Shown piece by piece: positions 1 to 8,834 of a stretch of DNA of 22,227 bases. Numbering within the stretch: the first letter of the stretch is position 1; the number at the start of each line of letters is the position of its first letter. This DNA comes from an uncultured bacterium (GTDB taxonomy: Bacteria; Spirochaetota; Spirochaetia; Sphaerochaetales; Sphaerochaetaceae): NCBI GenBank assembly GCA_905215015.1, contig CAJMOS010000046.1:1-22227 (forward strand), read 5' to 3'. A program made the translations under genes and the position numbers. Under the pieces are notes generated by a model, which searched no databases, was not told the origin of the DNA, and saw only the letters and a list, made by a program, of their open reading frames with translations.

Positions 1-39
1 AATTACAAAACCTACTCTCTGTGTAAAACAAAAACCGAC

Positions 40-45
40 TATAAT
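40..45 (+). promoter_or_regulatory. Perfect -10 box without a clear -35
   Basis: TATAAT matches the sigma70 -10 consensus exactly and would start a transcript near base 52, ahead of the TTG (69) and ATG (87) start candidates of the first gene. No good -35 hexamer lies 16-18 bases upstream. The region is AT-rich, so a chance match is quite possible. Confidence 0.25.
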
Positions 46-68
46 AAAAATCCATTTGGGCAAGTTGG

Positions 69-2057
69 TTGGCTTTGTTTATTTTCATGTACGATTTCGT
101 TTGGCTAAACAAGGCTTTCCCTACTACAGAAGGTTGGTCTGGATTTTATAATGGTCTGGTAAAAACGGGGAAGATTCCATACAAGGATTTTTATTATTAT
201 TTGCCTCCGCTCAATCTATTGATTGATGGTTTCTTATGGAAAATTGCTGGTGGCTATTTTCTTGTATATAGAATACTTCGACTCATTGAAAGAATACTCT
301 TGTTCGAAGCGATGTATTGGTTGCTCGTCAAACAATTCCAAAAGGATCCCTTCGTTTGTTTTGTTTCAGGTTGCATTTCATCAATCTTTTTTAGTGCAAC
401 CGTATATGATTTAATTGGTGATTATAACCAAACCGCCCAGTTTCTCATTATGCTGGTGTGCGTTTTGTTTGTTCTCTACTATAGGAATATTCATAAGGCA
501 GAACGTTTCAAATATGTATTTCTTATAGGGATAATTGGCGGTTTGATGTTCTTGCAGAAACAGACAGTCTTTTTGGCAACCTTCATTGTCTTCTGTATGT
601 TTGCTATCACCCTTTTTATAACCGGGAAAGAGAAACAAGTTATTCGGTTTTTCTTGTTGCTCTGTTGTGGTGGTTTCCTTGTTATAGTATGTGCAAGCAT
701 ATATTTGATTAGATATGGAGCCATGGATGCATTTATCGCGCAAGTTTTTCAGGATACGAGCTCCAAGGGATCATTGAGTGATATTGTTTTCGTGAAAGCA
801 CTCAAAACGTTTTTTCTTCAAAAGAAAGGGATTCTAGCTGTTTTCCTTTTCTGGCTCGGATACAAACTTTCTTTCAACGGTTCTTTCCGAGAAAAAAAGT
901 ATTATATGCTTTGCTATTTTGTAGGTTTCTTTATCCTTGGTGGATTGTTTAGCAATAATTTACTCAAAGTATTAACGGCTTCGGCTCGGTCGGGATATTT
1001 GGTGTGTTCCGCTTTTGCGACTTGTGTAATCCTCTATTTTCTTCAAAAGGAAAGGAATCGGGAAGTTATGCTTTTGGTTCCTTTCTACTTCATTTTTTTG
1101 CTTCTTCCTCTCGTGATGAATTATCATAACGCATCCCAAAAGATTTTCCGTTCGTACGATACATTGAAGTTGTTTGCAGAGATATTGTCTCTCTTGTTTT
1201 GTATTTATACACTATTTTTTGTTTATGCGGTGTACGAAACCTTTGCTCAAAGAAAAAACATTGCATTAGATAAATTGATTCTCGTTTGCGCTTCGGTTGC
1301 GAGCGGATGGACGACCATAATGGCAAACAATAATTCTGGTGGTGTCACCGCGACATGTGCTGTTTTCCTAATTGGGATCCTACCTGTGTTTTTTAATCAA
1401 GAAGATTGTAATCTTCTGTCAATACAAGGTTTCCGTTCTCTGGGTATGGTTTTCTTTGCTTTTTGTGTAATGGCAGGACTCCCCCAAAAGGTAATGGAAC
1501 CGTATTCTTGGTGGGGAAACAGTGAATCCTCGTTTGGAGAGAAGAAATATACAACCTCGATTCCTGCGTTGAAAGGATTCCGGCTGAGTGAAAGGGAAAA
1601 GCAGAAATACGAATTGCTCTATAAGGTTTTGGCTACAAATACAAGTGCTGAATCTGTCATCTGGGGTTTCCCGTACATCAAAATCTTTAATGTATTTCTG
1701 CAGAATTATAATATGAGTGATTTTGTTCCTGTCTTGTTTTACGATGTTTGCACGAAACAGTACGCCCAATATGACGCTTCGTTGCTGGCAAAAAATGAGC
1801 CGGACATCGTTATCTGGGTGGACATCCCCTATTGTATGACGACACATGAGAAAGTGTTTTTGGATGGAGATAGATTGGGCCAAAGAGACATACAGAGGTG
1901 GTTTTCGCTGTATAAAAATCGGCATTACCACCTTATTGGCCAGATGGACAATATCTTTATTTACAAGTCGAATAAGCTTGGTAATGACGGTTTTGTGTAT
2001 ATTGATGATCCTTCTCGGACTAACGAGACCGCAAAATTTGAATCATCTGCCCTATAA
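69..2057 (+). CDS. Polytopic GT-C type glycosyltransferase-like membrane protein
   Basis: The protein has 662 residues and about ten hydrophobic segments, followed by a soluble C-terminal part of roughly 140 residues. Near the N-terminus, an acidic EGW motif (residues about 21-23) followed by G-KIPYKDF and a PPL turn resembles GT-C enzymes of the ArnT/PMT type. These use a polyprenyl-linked sugar donor at the outer face of the inner membrane. Acceptor and donor cannot be read from the sequence. The start is uncertain: TTG at 69 and ATG at 87 both lack a good ribosome site, and the first membrane helix looks short. A different frame is open from base 1 to 108 and would supply a lysine-rich cytoplasmic tail if the bases near 65-72 were shifted. 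The gene is clearly more AT-rich than everything downstream, which suggests transfer as part of a surface-polysaccharide island. The fold assignment is fairly sure; the specific function is not. Confidence 0.65.
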   Translation: MALFIFMYDFVWLNKAFPTTEGWSGFYNGLVKTGKIPYKDFYYYLPPLNLLIDGFLWKIAGGYFLVYRILRLIERILLFEAMYWLLVKQFQKDPFVCFVSGCISSIFFSATVYDLIGDYNQTAQFLIMLVCVLFVLYYRNIHKAERFKYVFLIGIIGGLMFLQKQTVFLATFIVFCMFAITLFITGKEKQVIRFFLLLCCGGFLVIVCASIYLIRYGAMDAFIAQVFQDTSSKGSLSDIVFVKALKTFFLQKKGILAVFLFWLGYKLSFNGSFREKKYYMLCYFVGFFILGGLFSNNLLKVLTASARSGYLVCSAFATCVILYFLQKERNREVMLLVPFYFIFLLLPLVMNYHNASQKIFRSYDTLKLFAEILSLLFCIYTLFFVYAVYETFAQRKNIALDKLILVCASVASGWTTIMANNNSGGVTATCAVFLIGILPVFFNQEDCNLLSIQGFRSLGMVFFAFCVMAGLPQKVMEPYSWWGNSESSFGEKKYTTSIPALKGFRLSEREKQKYELLYKVLATNTSAESVIWGFPYIKIFNVFLQNYNMSDFVPVLFYDVCTKQYAQYDASLLAKNEPDIVIWVDIPYCMTTHEKVFLDGDRLGQRDIQRWFSLYKNRHYHLIGQMDNIFIYKSNKLGNDGFVYIDDPSRTNETAKFESSAL

Positions 2058-2105
2058 TCCAATGTTGATCTGCCAGCAGCATGATATCGTCATTTCTTAG
2101 CAACA

Positions 2106-2135
2106 TTGACATCCCCCTCTTGGTGCTGATACATT
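2106..2135 (+). promoter_or_regulatory. Sigma70-type promoter of the PpiD/SurA-like gene
   Basis: A perfect -35 (TTGACA, 2106-2111) is followed after 18 bases by TACATT (2130-2135), preceded by TG one base upstream (extended -10). The expected start is near 2142. This leaves a leader of about 40 bases that holds a small hairpin (ATCCC/GGGAT, 2146-2158) and a purine-rich ribosome site (AAAGAGG, 2171-2177). Confidence 0.55.
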
Positions 2136-2181
2136 TTTGATGATTATCCCTAGGGGATGAGTAGAGGGAGAAAGAGGTAGT

Positions 2182-3783
2182 ATGCCTTCTGATGAAGAGA
2201 AAAAGTCCGAAAAGGCTATGGAGTTCAAAGGGGAGGGGCAGGCAACGACCGGATCCACCCCCCATGAGATGAGCGCTGAGGAGAAAGCCGCACGCCAGAA
2301 AGCCATCGATTTGGCTTTCAAAAAGGAAAAGAAGCATCCATTGGGGGTTGCGTGGTGGCTGGGCATCATCGTCCTGATTTTGATTTCCATTTCCTTTGTG
2401 CTTGCGCCGGCTATTGAAGCTGCCGTCGCCCGTCGTTCCGGTTCCTTGGAGTTCGGCAAGTACAAGGGTGAGTCCATCAAGTTCGAGAACGGCAACTACT
2501 TCTATGAGCAGTACCAGAACTATGGACAGCAGTACCGTGGCTCTTCATCCAATCCCGAGCAGGCTGCCTATGCGATTTGGAGCAATGCATATTACAGCAC
2601 AGTGTACTATACGGCCCTGAGCCAGATGGCAAGGAAGGCGGGTATCATCGCCGCCGACTCTGTCGTGAACAGGACCATCATCAACAGCGGGTATTATGAC
2701 AAAAACGGCAAGTTCGATGTCGCGACATACAATGCCGCCTCTTCCGACCAGAAGAAGAGCATCGAGACCTCCGTGCGCCGCAATCTGCCTCCCCAGATGG
2801 TCATGGGAGACCTTACCTCGATCTTGTCTTCCTCGGGCGAACAGGATTTCATCGCCGCCATGGCCGATGACAGCCGCTCGTTCGAATATGTCGATTTTGA
2901 CGTGAACTCGTACCCGGACGAGCAGGCCGCGGCCTACGCCACTCAGAATGCCCAGAAGTTCGAGACACTCGGCATCTCCCTGATGACGGCGGCCGACAAG
3001 GACGCAGCGCAGGCGCTTGCTGACCGTGTCGTCGGCGGCGAGGAGTTCGCCACGGTGGCTTCGTCCTCCAGCACGGACGGCTTCGCCTCGCAAGGCGGCA
3101 AGGTCGGCGACAATGTCTACTTCTTCCAGATCCAGAACACCTTCAAGAACGCGGACGAGGCAGGCCAGGCGTTGACTGCCAGGGCCGGCCAGATCCTTGG
3201 CCCCTTCGAAGGCAATAACGGTTGGTTCATCCTGCGCGTGGATTCCGCCGCGGTTCCTGCCGATTTCACCAACGAGCAGACCCTGCATGCGGTGAAAGCG
3301 TATATGAGTCTCTATGAGGCCCAGATGATGGACGACTACCTGAAGGACCAGGCGACCCAGTTTGCCGCATCGGCGACCGAGAAGGGCTTCGACGCTGCGG
3401 CAGGCGATGCGGGGCTTTCGGCTGTCAAGGTGGGCGCCACTCCAATGAACATCGGAAACAGCACCTACCTCGGATCCTTCCAGTCCACCGATCCGAACCA
3501 GCTGCTTCCCTACGCGGACAGCGAGACCGTGAAGAGCCTGTATGCGGCAGACGAAGGAGCCGTGACGGGTCCCGTGCAGGCCGGTTCCGCCTACTTGGTC
3601 GTCAAGAGCGGAGCCAAGGGAGAAGCGGGGATGGGCCAGTATGTGAAGCAGTTCTACAATTATCTTGCTTCCAACACCATGCAAGGCGATGTCCAGTATT
3701 CGGTGATGCATAACGATGGCTTTGAGGATAATTTCCTCACGGTGTTCTTCAGGGAAATCATCGGCACGTCGGCCTCCAACTGA
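2182..3783 (+). CDS. PpiD/SurA-like membrane-anchored peptidyl-prolyl isomerase/chaperone
   Basis: The protein has 533 residues. An acidic and lysine-rich cytoplasmic head (about 1-52) is followed by one transmembrane helix (about 54-76) and a large periplasmic part. The stretch after the helix (FGKYKGESIKF...) resembles the SurA/PpiD N-terminal chaperone domain. Residues about 260-355 resemble a parvulin (PpiC) rotamase domain: an FATVA segment, a GG-VGD turn and an ILGPFEG-NGWFILRV strand. There is no cleavable signal peptide, so it should stay anchored like PpiD and help fold or ferry outer-membrane proteins in the periplasm. The ATG at 2182 is preceded by AAAGAGG at good spacing. The gene has its own promoter and a strong terminator, so it is probably monocistronic. 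It sits directly before an outer-membrane barrel gene, which fits a chaperone role. Whether the rotamase site is catalytically active cannot be judged from these motifs. Confidence 0.8.
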   Translation: MPSDEEKKSEKAMEFKGEGQATTGSTPHEMSAEEKAARQKAIDLAFKKEKKHPLGVAWWLGIIVLILISISFVLAPAIEAAVARRSGSLEFGKYKGESIKFENGNYFYEQYQNYGQQYRGSSSNPEQAAYAIWSNAYYSTVYYTALSQMARKAGIIAADSVVNRTIINSGYYDKNGKFDVATYNAASSDQKKSIETSVRRNLPPQMVMGDLTSILSSSGEQDFIAAMADDSRSFEYVDFDVNSYPDEQAAAYATQNAQKFETLGISLMTAADKDAAQALADRVVGGEEFATVASSSSTDGFASQGGKVGDNVYFFQIQNTFKNADEAGQALTARAGQILGPFEGNNGWFILRVDSAAVPADFTNEQTLHAVKAYMSLYEAQMMDDYLKDQATQFAASATEKGFDAAAGDAGLSAVKVGATPMNIGNSTYLGSFQSTDPNQLLPYADSETVKSLYAADEGAVTGPVQAGSAYLVVKSGAKGEAGMGQYVKQFYNYLASNTMQGDVQYSVMHNDGFEDNFLTVFFREIIGTSASN

Positions 3784-3813
3784 TGGGATGTATGGGCTTT
3801 TGTAGTTTTTCTG

Positions 3814-3847
3814 GTGCGTTGTAGAGCTTTTCTGCAACGCACTTTTT
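3814..3847 (+). terminator. Intrinsic terminator after the PpiD/SurA-like gene
   Basis: Perfect arms GTGCGTTG (3814-3821) and CAACGCAC (3835-3842) enclose a 13-base loop with additional internal AGA/TCT pairing. Five T follow at once. It lies 30 bases after the stop codon and separates this gene from the next outer-membrane gene. Confidence 0.85.
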
Positions 3848-3913
3848 CTCTTGATTGCATTGCTGTTGTATTTATGCAAAAATAGGGAGACTCGAAAAAG
3901 AGGGTATGCTTGC

Positions 3914-5803
3914 ATGAAACCATTGCTGTCCCGGGCGTTTGTTGCCGCCTTGCTGTTGACTGGATTCGTCTCATTCGCACATGCGGAGAACAATGATGCC
4001 CGCGGGACTGACCAGAATGCCTCGGTGGTTGTTTCTCCGACAGTCCAGAAGAAGGCGATGATTTCCGGATACCATTTCATCCTCAAAGGCCGTACCAGCG
4101 AGCGCGCCATCCGCAGCCGTATCGTCCCTGATGGCGACGAGATCTTTGATTCGGAAGCCGCGCTGGTGGCTGCCTTGGACAACAAGGCGCAGGTCTTGAA
4201 GAATTTACGCATCTTCCGTTCTGTCGACTATACCTATACCTATACGAACGAGTCCGCCTCGATGCGGTTCTATCAGGTGGAGTTCACGATTGTCGATGGT
4301 GGTGCGAAACTGCCATTTCCCTATGCGAAGTACGATTCGAACTACGGTCTGAAGGCTGGCGTCCGCCTCTATGACAAGAACCTGCTGGGCCAACTGGCGG
4401 ATTTGTACTTTAATGCGGATATCGAGCAGAATGACAACAGCTTCGAGAAAGCCACGTATTTTGGCGAGCTGGATGTCAACAAGATCATGCTGTCTCCGAA
4501 CATCCAGATGGATATCGCTTCCTCGTTCAACCTGGACGAGGACGAGCCGGATGACTCGTATTTCAAGTTCGATGTCCGCACCCGGGGCTTGAAGATAGAC
4601 AAGAAGCCGCTTGCTCTGCGCGAATGGATACAGGTTGCCCCGCAGCAAAACGCATCCGGTGTCTATAAGAACAGCAACAGCTGGAAATTCGAGGAAATCG
4701 GCAACACCATCAACTTCGGGCCGTTTGCCATGGATCTCGGAGGATATTCCATTTCCAACACGATTGTCGATTACCATGACAAGGCGAGCACGGGTGACTA
4801 TGAACGGCTGCAGACCTATACCTCGCTGGCGTTCCACGGATTCAAGCTGTGGGGCAAGCAGCTTGACTGCAACATCAATGTGGCGACCACGGGGTATGAG
4901 GATGGCGTCCTGAACAAACTCCGTATCGGCGAGACGGCCGGCATGAACTTTACCTTTGGAGGCTGGATGAACTGGTACAACTCCATTTCCCAGTTCAATA
5001 CCATGTATCCGAAGAACGGAGTCTCCAATCCTGGAGGTCACATCCTGTACGAGACTTCCTTGGCTTTGTATAGTTCCTTGTCCCATTCCAACATCAACTA
5101 TGTCACCGATGATTTCCGCAGCGGCCTGGAATTCAGGTTCACCTATCGGAACGAGGTATACTTGCTTGACGAGTATGATGGCCTGAAGTACATCGACTAC
5201 ACCTATCAGAACTTCGCCTTCCAGCTGACCTATTTCTGGTATCCAGCTGATTGGATCAACCCTTCCATCCGCATCACGGGCAGCATCAACAACTATCATA
5301 CCCCTGCAAGCGACAGCAACCATATTCCGAATGACCGGTATTTCTATCCGGATGCGACGGGCGATTCCATTACCGAGTATATCCGCGGTGTCCGTGACGA
5401 CAACGACTATGCCCGGACGTACAAGCGTACCGACAACGGCGACAAGATTTACGACTGGGATCGTTCTTTTGTGGTCAACCTCAATATGACGACCAAGTTC
5501 ATCAGATTGGGAAATTTCGCCCATACCCTGATCAACCCGTTCCTGGATGTAGCCGTTTTCAAGCGGGTGGCTTCTCCCGATTATGAGTCTTTGTACAACC
5601 ATTCCGGTGTTGACTACATCGGTGACTGGGAGTGCCTGTGGGGCATCGGCATGGAGGGCATCGGCATCATCGACAGCCATCCCGCCTACCCCGTACGGCT
5701 TTCCATCGGCATCAATGGCGGGGATATCTTCCACAAGATAAAGGGAGACCTTTCCGGTGGGATTGAATACGAGATTTACTTCGGCATGTACCATTTCTTC
5801 TAG
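3914..5803 (+). CDS. Outer-membrane beta-barrel protein with one POTRA-like domain (Omp85-like)
   Basis: With the start at ATG 3914 the protein has 629 residues. A Sec signal peptide (1-24) ends in AHA. Residues about 48-135 have the pattern of a POTRA domain: G-x-F-x-L-x-GRTSE, then F-x-S-E-A-A-L, a run of L-x-N-x-R-x-F, and a final beta strand. The segment PFPYAKYDSNYG followed by LYDKNLLG leads into a long beta-rich region with many aromatic residues, ending in HFF, as expected of an outer-membrane barrel. AGAGGG lies nine bases before ATG 3914. The in-frame TTG at 3851 would put 21 polar residues in front of the signal peptide and is rejected. A single POTRA sets it apart from BamA (five) and TamA (three). 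It could be a two-partner secretion-like or spirochaete-specific barrel; the substrate is unknown. It follows a terminator, so it probably has its own promoter, though no convincing one was found. Confidence 0.65.
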   Translation: MKPLLSRAFVAALLLTGFVSFAHAENNDARGTDQNASVVVSPTVQKKAMISGYHFILKGRTSERAIRSRIVPDGDEIFDSEAALVAALDNKAQVLKNLRIFRSVDYTYTYTNESASMRFYQVEFTIVDGGAKLPFPYAKYDSNYGLKAGVRLYDKNLLGQLADLYFNADIEQNDNSFEKATYFGELDVNKIMLSPNIQMDIASSFNLDEDEPDDSYFKFDVRTRGLKIDKKPLALREWIQVAPQQNASGVYKNSNSWKFEEIGNTINFGPFAMDLGGYSISNTIVDYHDKASTGDYERLQTYTSLAFHGFKLWGKQLDCNINVATTGYEDGVLNKLRIGETAGMNFTFGGWMNWYNSISQFNTMYPKNGVSNPGGHILYETSLALYSSLSHSNINYVTDDFRSGLEFRFTYRNEVYLLDEYDGLKYIDYTYQNFAFQLTYFWYPADWINPSIRITGSINNYHTPASDSNHIPNDRYFYPDATGDSITEYIRGVRDDNDYARTYKRTDNGDKIYDWDRSFVVNLNMTTKFIRLGNFAHTLINPFLDVAVFKRVASPDYESLYNHSGVDYIGDWECLWGIGMEGIGIIDSHPAYPVRLSIGINGGDIFHKIKGDLSGGIEYEIYFGMYHFF

Positions 5804-5818
5804 AACCGTGGTAGGATG

Positions 5819-5844
5819 GGGACAGGTTCCGGCCTGCCCTTTCT
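5819..5844 (+). terminator. Possible weak terminator between barrel gene and Wzi-like gene
   Basis: Arms GGG-A-CAGG (5819-5826) and CCTGCCC (5833-5839) pair with one bulged A around a six-base loop, followed by TTTCT. The T-run is short, so read-through into the next gene is likely. Confidence 0.35.
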
Positions 5845-5863
5845 GGTATAGGAATATATTGTG

Positions 5864-7708
5864 ATGAAACATATACGAATCCCTCTTCTGGCCTCTCTGT
5901 TGCTGCTCGGCTCTTCTGCCTTTGCCGTCTCGTACCACACGGTGCCCCTCGGCCATTGGGTCTACACGATCCTTGACGTGGCCGAATACCGCGGGCTGAT
6001 CGACAAGCAGATGGACGTGAGACCCTACAGCGTGGATACGGTGCTTCGCCTGTTCGACCAGATCGAGAAGGGGAATATCTCCGCTTCCGAGCGTTCGGAA
6101 ATCGAGTTGTACCGTGCGGCCCTGATCCGCGACTATGGCGGCCATGATGTCAAGGGCTGGAAGGCCATCCTGAAAGAGGGAAACTACCAGACATCGGACG
6201 AGGAGTGGGGGTCGGCAAAGATCGGGGTCCGCGTCGATGCCACGCAGCGCTTCGGCAAGGAATTGGACCAATCGGACCTTTCCTGGGATTCCCGCAATGG
6301 GCTGACGTTCTATCTCGCGGGGAATTTCCGGGATGTCTTCTCCTATGACATGGACCTTGGCATCTTCGCCGACAAGCTGGATCCGGATACCTATCTGTTC
6401 AGCGATTTCACCGTGGATGGAGAAGGGTTCTACATGAACCTCATCAGTGGCGGCGACTACCAGAACACGATTCCGTTCGATTCCGACAAGCTGTATACCG
6501 GTCTTTATCTGTCTCCGGAACTGGATTCCGAGTTCTTCGACGGCAGGCTCCGGCTTCGTTTCGGTTCGATCAAGAGGGATTGGGGTCCCGGGCTGAACAA
6601 CCTGGAGCTTTCGGGTTCCGCCCGCTCGTTCCCGGCATTCGAGACCCAGGCAGACCTGACATCCTGGTTGCATTTCTCGGTACTGATGGGTTCCTTGGGG
6701 GTGTTCGACAGCGAATATGTCTATGATTCGGAATCCGACGCGTATCGCGAGTTTCCTTCGGAGCATCATTTCGCGGACAAGCAGGGGTATTCCTGGGACA
6801 ACAACTTCAGCGCGCAGCGCATCGAGGTCGATTTCGGGCATCTGACCTTTGCCTTGTATGAATCGGTCGTGTACCACCGCCGCCTCGAGTTCGGGTACTT
6901 GAACCCGCTGTCTGTCTACATGTTCGAGCAGAACGCCATGGGAGACCTGGACAACATGCTGGCCGGCATCGACTGGAGCTACAACTGGGTCGACCATGCG
7001 AAGTTCTATGGCTCGGTCGCCATGACCGAGATGAACAACGTGAAGCATCTGATCCGCTGGCCGCGCAATATCATGGGATACCAGCTGGGCGTCGAGATTC
7101 CCGTTCCCGTCTTGAATTTCTCGAAGCTTACCTTCCAGATGGTCTATTTGTCGCCGTTCTTCTATTCCCATTACGCGGACGACAACAATCCGTGGAGCCG
7201 TACCATCAACCTGTCCTACGTCAACAAAGGCTTTTCCTTGGGCTACCCATTGGATCCCGACACCGTCGAGTTGCTTGCCCAGTTCGACACCTCGTTCGCC
7301 AAAGGTTGGACGGGTCGGGCGACGTTGAAGTCCCAGTTCCGTTCGGCCCAGTATGCGACGAATAGCGAGTATGGAACCACGATCCTGACCTCGATGGTGT
7401 ATGGAGCGGACGACGAGTATGCGTTGAAGTCCCCATGGAACTTCATCTGGCAGAACATCTGGTCGTTGGAACTGGTGGTCACCAAGAAAATGGAGAGGTA
7501 TCCGGTCGAGATTACCGGAGGCATCCGGTTCGAGCTGGACTTCAAGCGTGACTACCAGGTGTATCCCCAGTCCTACGATGAAGAGAACAACGGCAAGGTC
7601 ACGTCCTATACGTACAATCCCGGGACCACGGATACCACGGTCATGGGACATGACTGGGAATCCGCGTTCGGTGTCTATGGCCTGATCGGGGTGAAAATCT
7701 ACTACTGA
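5864..7708 (+). CDS. Wzi-like capsule/surface-polysaccharide outer-membrane protein
   Basis: The protein has 614 residues from ATG 5864, with an AGGA ribosome site ten bases upstream; a GTG three bases earlier adds only one residue. The signal peptide (about 1-20) ends near AFA. The N-terminal part (VPLGHWVY, then RGLIDKQ and RPYS) and the barrel segment IKRDWGPGLNNLELS (around residues 236-250) fit the Wzi capsule-assembly family. Members of this family are 18-strand outer-membrane barrels that bind polysaccharide at the cell surface. The rest is beta-rich and aromatic, and the protein ends in IYY. It is followed after only ten bases by a GT4 glycosyltransferase whose ribosome site overlaps this stop codon, so the two are probably co-transcribed. 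This supports a role in surface glycan display. No Wza, Wzb or Wzc gene is in the window. Family assignment is fairly confident; binding to a particular polymer is inference. Confidence 0.7.
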   Translation: MKHIRIPLLASLLLLGSSAFAVSYHTVPLGHWVYTILDVAEYRGLIDKQMDVRPYSVDTVLRLFDQIEKGNISASERSEIELYRAALIRDYGGHDVKGWKAILKEGNYQTSDEEWGSAKIGVRVDATQRFGKELDQSDLSWDSRNGLTFYLAGNFRDVFSYDMDLGIFADKLDPDTYLFSDFTVDGEGFYMNLISGGDYQNTIPFDSDKLYTGLYLSPELDSEFFDGRLRLRFGSIKRDWGPGLNNLELSGSARSFPAFETQADLTSWLHFSVLMGSLGVFDSEYVYDSESDAYREFPSEHHFADKQGYSWDNNFSAQRIEVDFGHLTFALYESVVYHRRLEFGYLNPLSVYMFEQNAMGDLDNMLAGIDWSYNWVDHAKFYGSVAMTEMNNVKHLIRWPRNIMGYQLGVEIPVPVLNFSKLTFQMVYLSPFFYSHYADDNNPWSRTINLSYVNKGFSLGYPLDPDTVELLAQFDTSFAKGWTGRATLKSQFRSAQYATNSEYGTTILTSMVYGADDEYALKSPWNFIWQNIWSLELVVTKKMERYPVEITGGIRFELDFKRDYQVYPQSYDEENNGKVTSYTYNPGTTDTTVMGHDWESAFGVYGLIGVKIYY

Positions 7709-7718
7709 GGAATACGGT

Positions 7719-8834
7719 ATGAAAGTCGCGATTGTGCATGATTGGCTGACGGCGTATGGCGGGGCGGAGCGGGTCATCGAGGATTGGCTGGCAATCTGGC
7801 CTGATGCCACTTTGTTCACGCTGGTCTATGACAAGAAGCATATGCCGGAGCGTTTCGGGAACTACCATATCGTCACGACCTACGTGCAGAAATTCCCCCG
7901 TGCCACCAAGTGGTACAAGAAGTACCTGTCGTTCATGCCCAAGGCTTTCGAATCGTTGGACTTGTCCGGGTATGACGTGGTGATTTCCTCCAGTTCCTGT
8001 TGCGCCAAGGGTGTGCTCTCTCCCGTGACGGCACCCCATATCTGCTATTGCCATACCCCGACCCGCTATGTCTGGGACATGTACTATGAGTATCGTAGGC
8101 ATGCGGGCCTGCTGACCCGTTTGTGCATGCCCGGGATGATCCACAAGGTGCGCGAGTGGGATTACCTCGCTGCCCAGCGCGTGGATTTTTTCACCTGCAA
8201 TTCCAATTTCATCAACAAACGCATCAAAAAGTACTATCATCGCGATGCTCTGACCATCTATCCCGGGGTCCGCATGAATCCGAACCCGGTGGTGGAGGCC
8301 GATGGTTTCTACCTGTGTGTCTCGCGCTTCACCTATTACAAACGTCTCGATCTCGCGGTCGCCGCATGCACGAAACTCGGGAAGAGACTGGTTGTGGTCG
8401 GCGGCGGCGAGGAAGAGAAGCACCTGAGGAAGATTGCCGGACCTACGGTGGAGTTCAGGGGACGGCTTTCGGATGAAGAGGTGTTCGCCTTGATGCCGCA
8501 CGCCAAGGCCTTCCTGTTCCCGGGGGAGGAGGATTTTGGTTCAACCCCTGTGGAAGCGCAGTCGTCCGGCGTGCCGGTCCTTGCGTACGGGAAGGGGGGT
8601 ATCCTCGAGACCGTCCGCGAAGGGGACACCGGTTTGTTCTTCAGGGAGCAGACTGTCGACGCGGTATGTGCCTGTATCGGACAGTTCGAGAAGCAGGGAG
8701 TCGCCTATTCCCGCCAGCAGATTCATGATTACGCCCGCAAGTTCAGCCAGGAAGTCTACCGTCCGAAGTTCAAGGCGTACGTCGAGAAGTGTGTCGAAGA
8801 CTGGAAGAACCTGCAACCGGAAGTGCTGGATTGA
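7719..8834 (+). CDS. GT4-family glycosyltransferase
   Basis: The protein has 371 residues with GT-B architecture. The N-terminal part starts MKVAIVHDWLTAYGGAERV, the GGAERV loop being typical of GT4. The C-terminal part holds VSRFTYYKRLD (phosphate/nucleotide loop), VVVGGGEEEKHL and the EEDFGSTPVEAQ segment starting near residue 270. That segment is the E-x7-E nucleotide-sugar motif, followed by SGVPVLAYGKGG. The overall pattern resembles WbaZ-type mannosyltransferases, which add a sugar to an undecaprenyl-linked glycan at the inner face of the inner membrane. The exact sugar cannot be read from the sequence. No signal peptide is present. GAGGAA overlapping the upstream stop codon serves the ATG at 7719, and its own TGA shares a base with the next start codon (TGATG at 8832-8836). 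Translational coupling through this gene is therefore likely. Confidence 0.85.
   Translation: MKVAIVHDWLTAYGGAERVIEDWLAIWPDATLFTLVYDKKHMPERFGNYHIVTTYVQKFPRATKWYKKYLSFMPKAFESLDLSGYDVVISSSSCCAKGVLSPVTAPHICYCHTPTRYVWDMYYEYRRHAGLLTRLCMPGMIHKVREWDYLAAQRVDFFTCNSNFINKRIKKYYHRDALTIYPGVRMNPNPVVEADGFYLCVSRFTYYKRLDLAVAACTKLGKRLVVVGGGEEEKHLRKIAGPTVEFRGRLSDEEVFALMPHAKAFLFPGEEDFGSTPVEAQSSGVPVLAYGKGGILETVREGDTGLFFREQTVDAVCACIGQFEKQGVAYSRQQIHDYARKFSQEVYRPKFKAYVEKCVEDWKNLQPEVLD

Noticed and set aside
2110..2159. Mutually exclusive pairing CATCCCC/GGGGATG versus ATCCC/GGGAT, resembling a riboswitch
   Set aside because: The upstream arm overlaps the -35/spacer of the predicted promoter and would not be in the transcript, leaving only the small hairpin.
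4205..7819. A 1204-codon open frame on the minus strand
   Set aside because: It lies antisense to three well-supported genes (barrel, Wzi-like, start of GT4). The protein is rich in His, Arg, Gln and Val without recognisable domains. Long antisense frames are expected from the codon bias of GC-rich genes.
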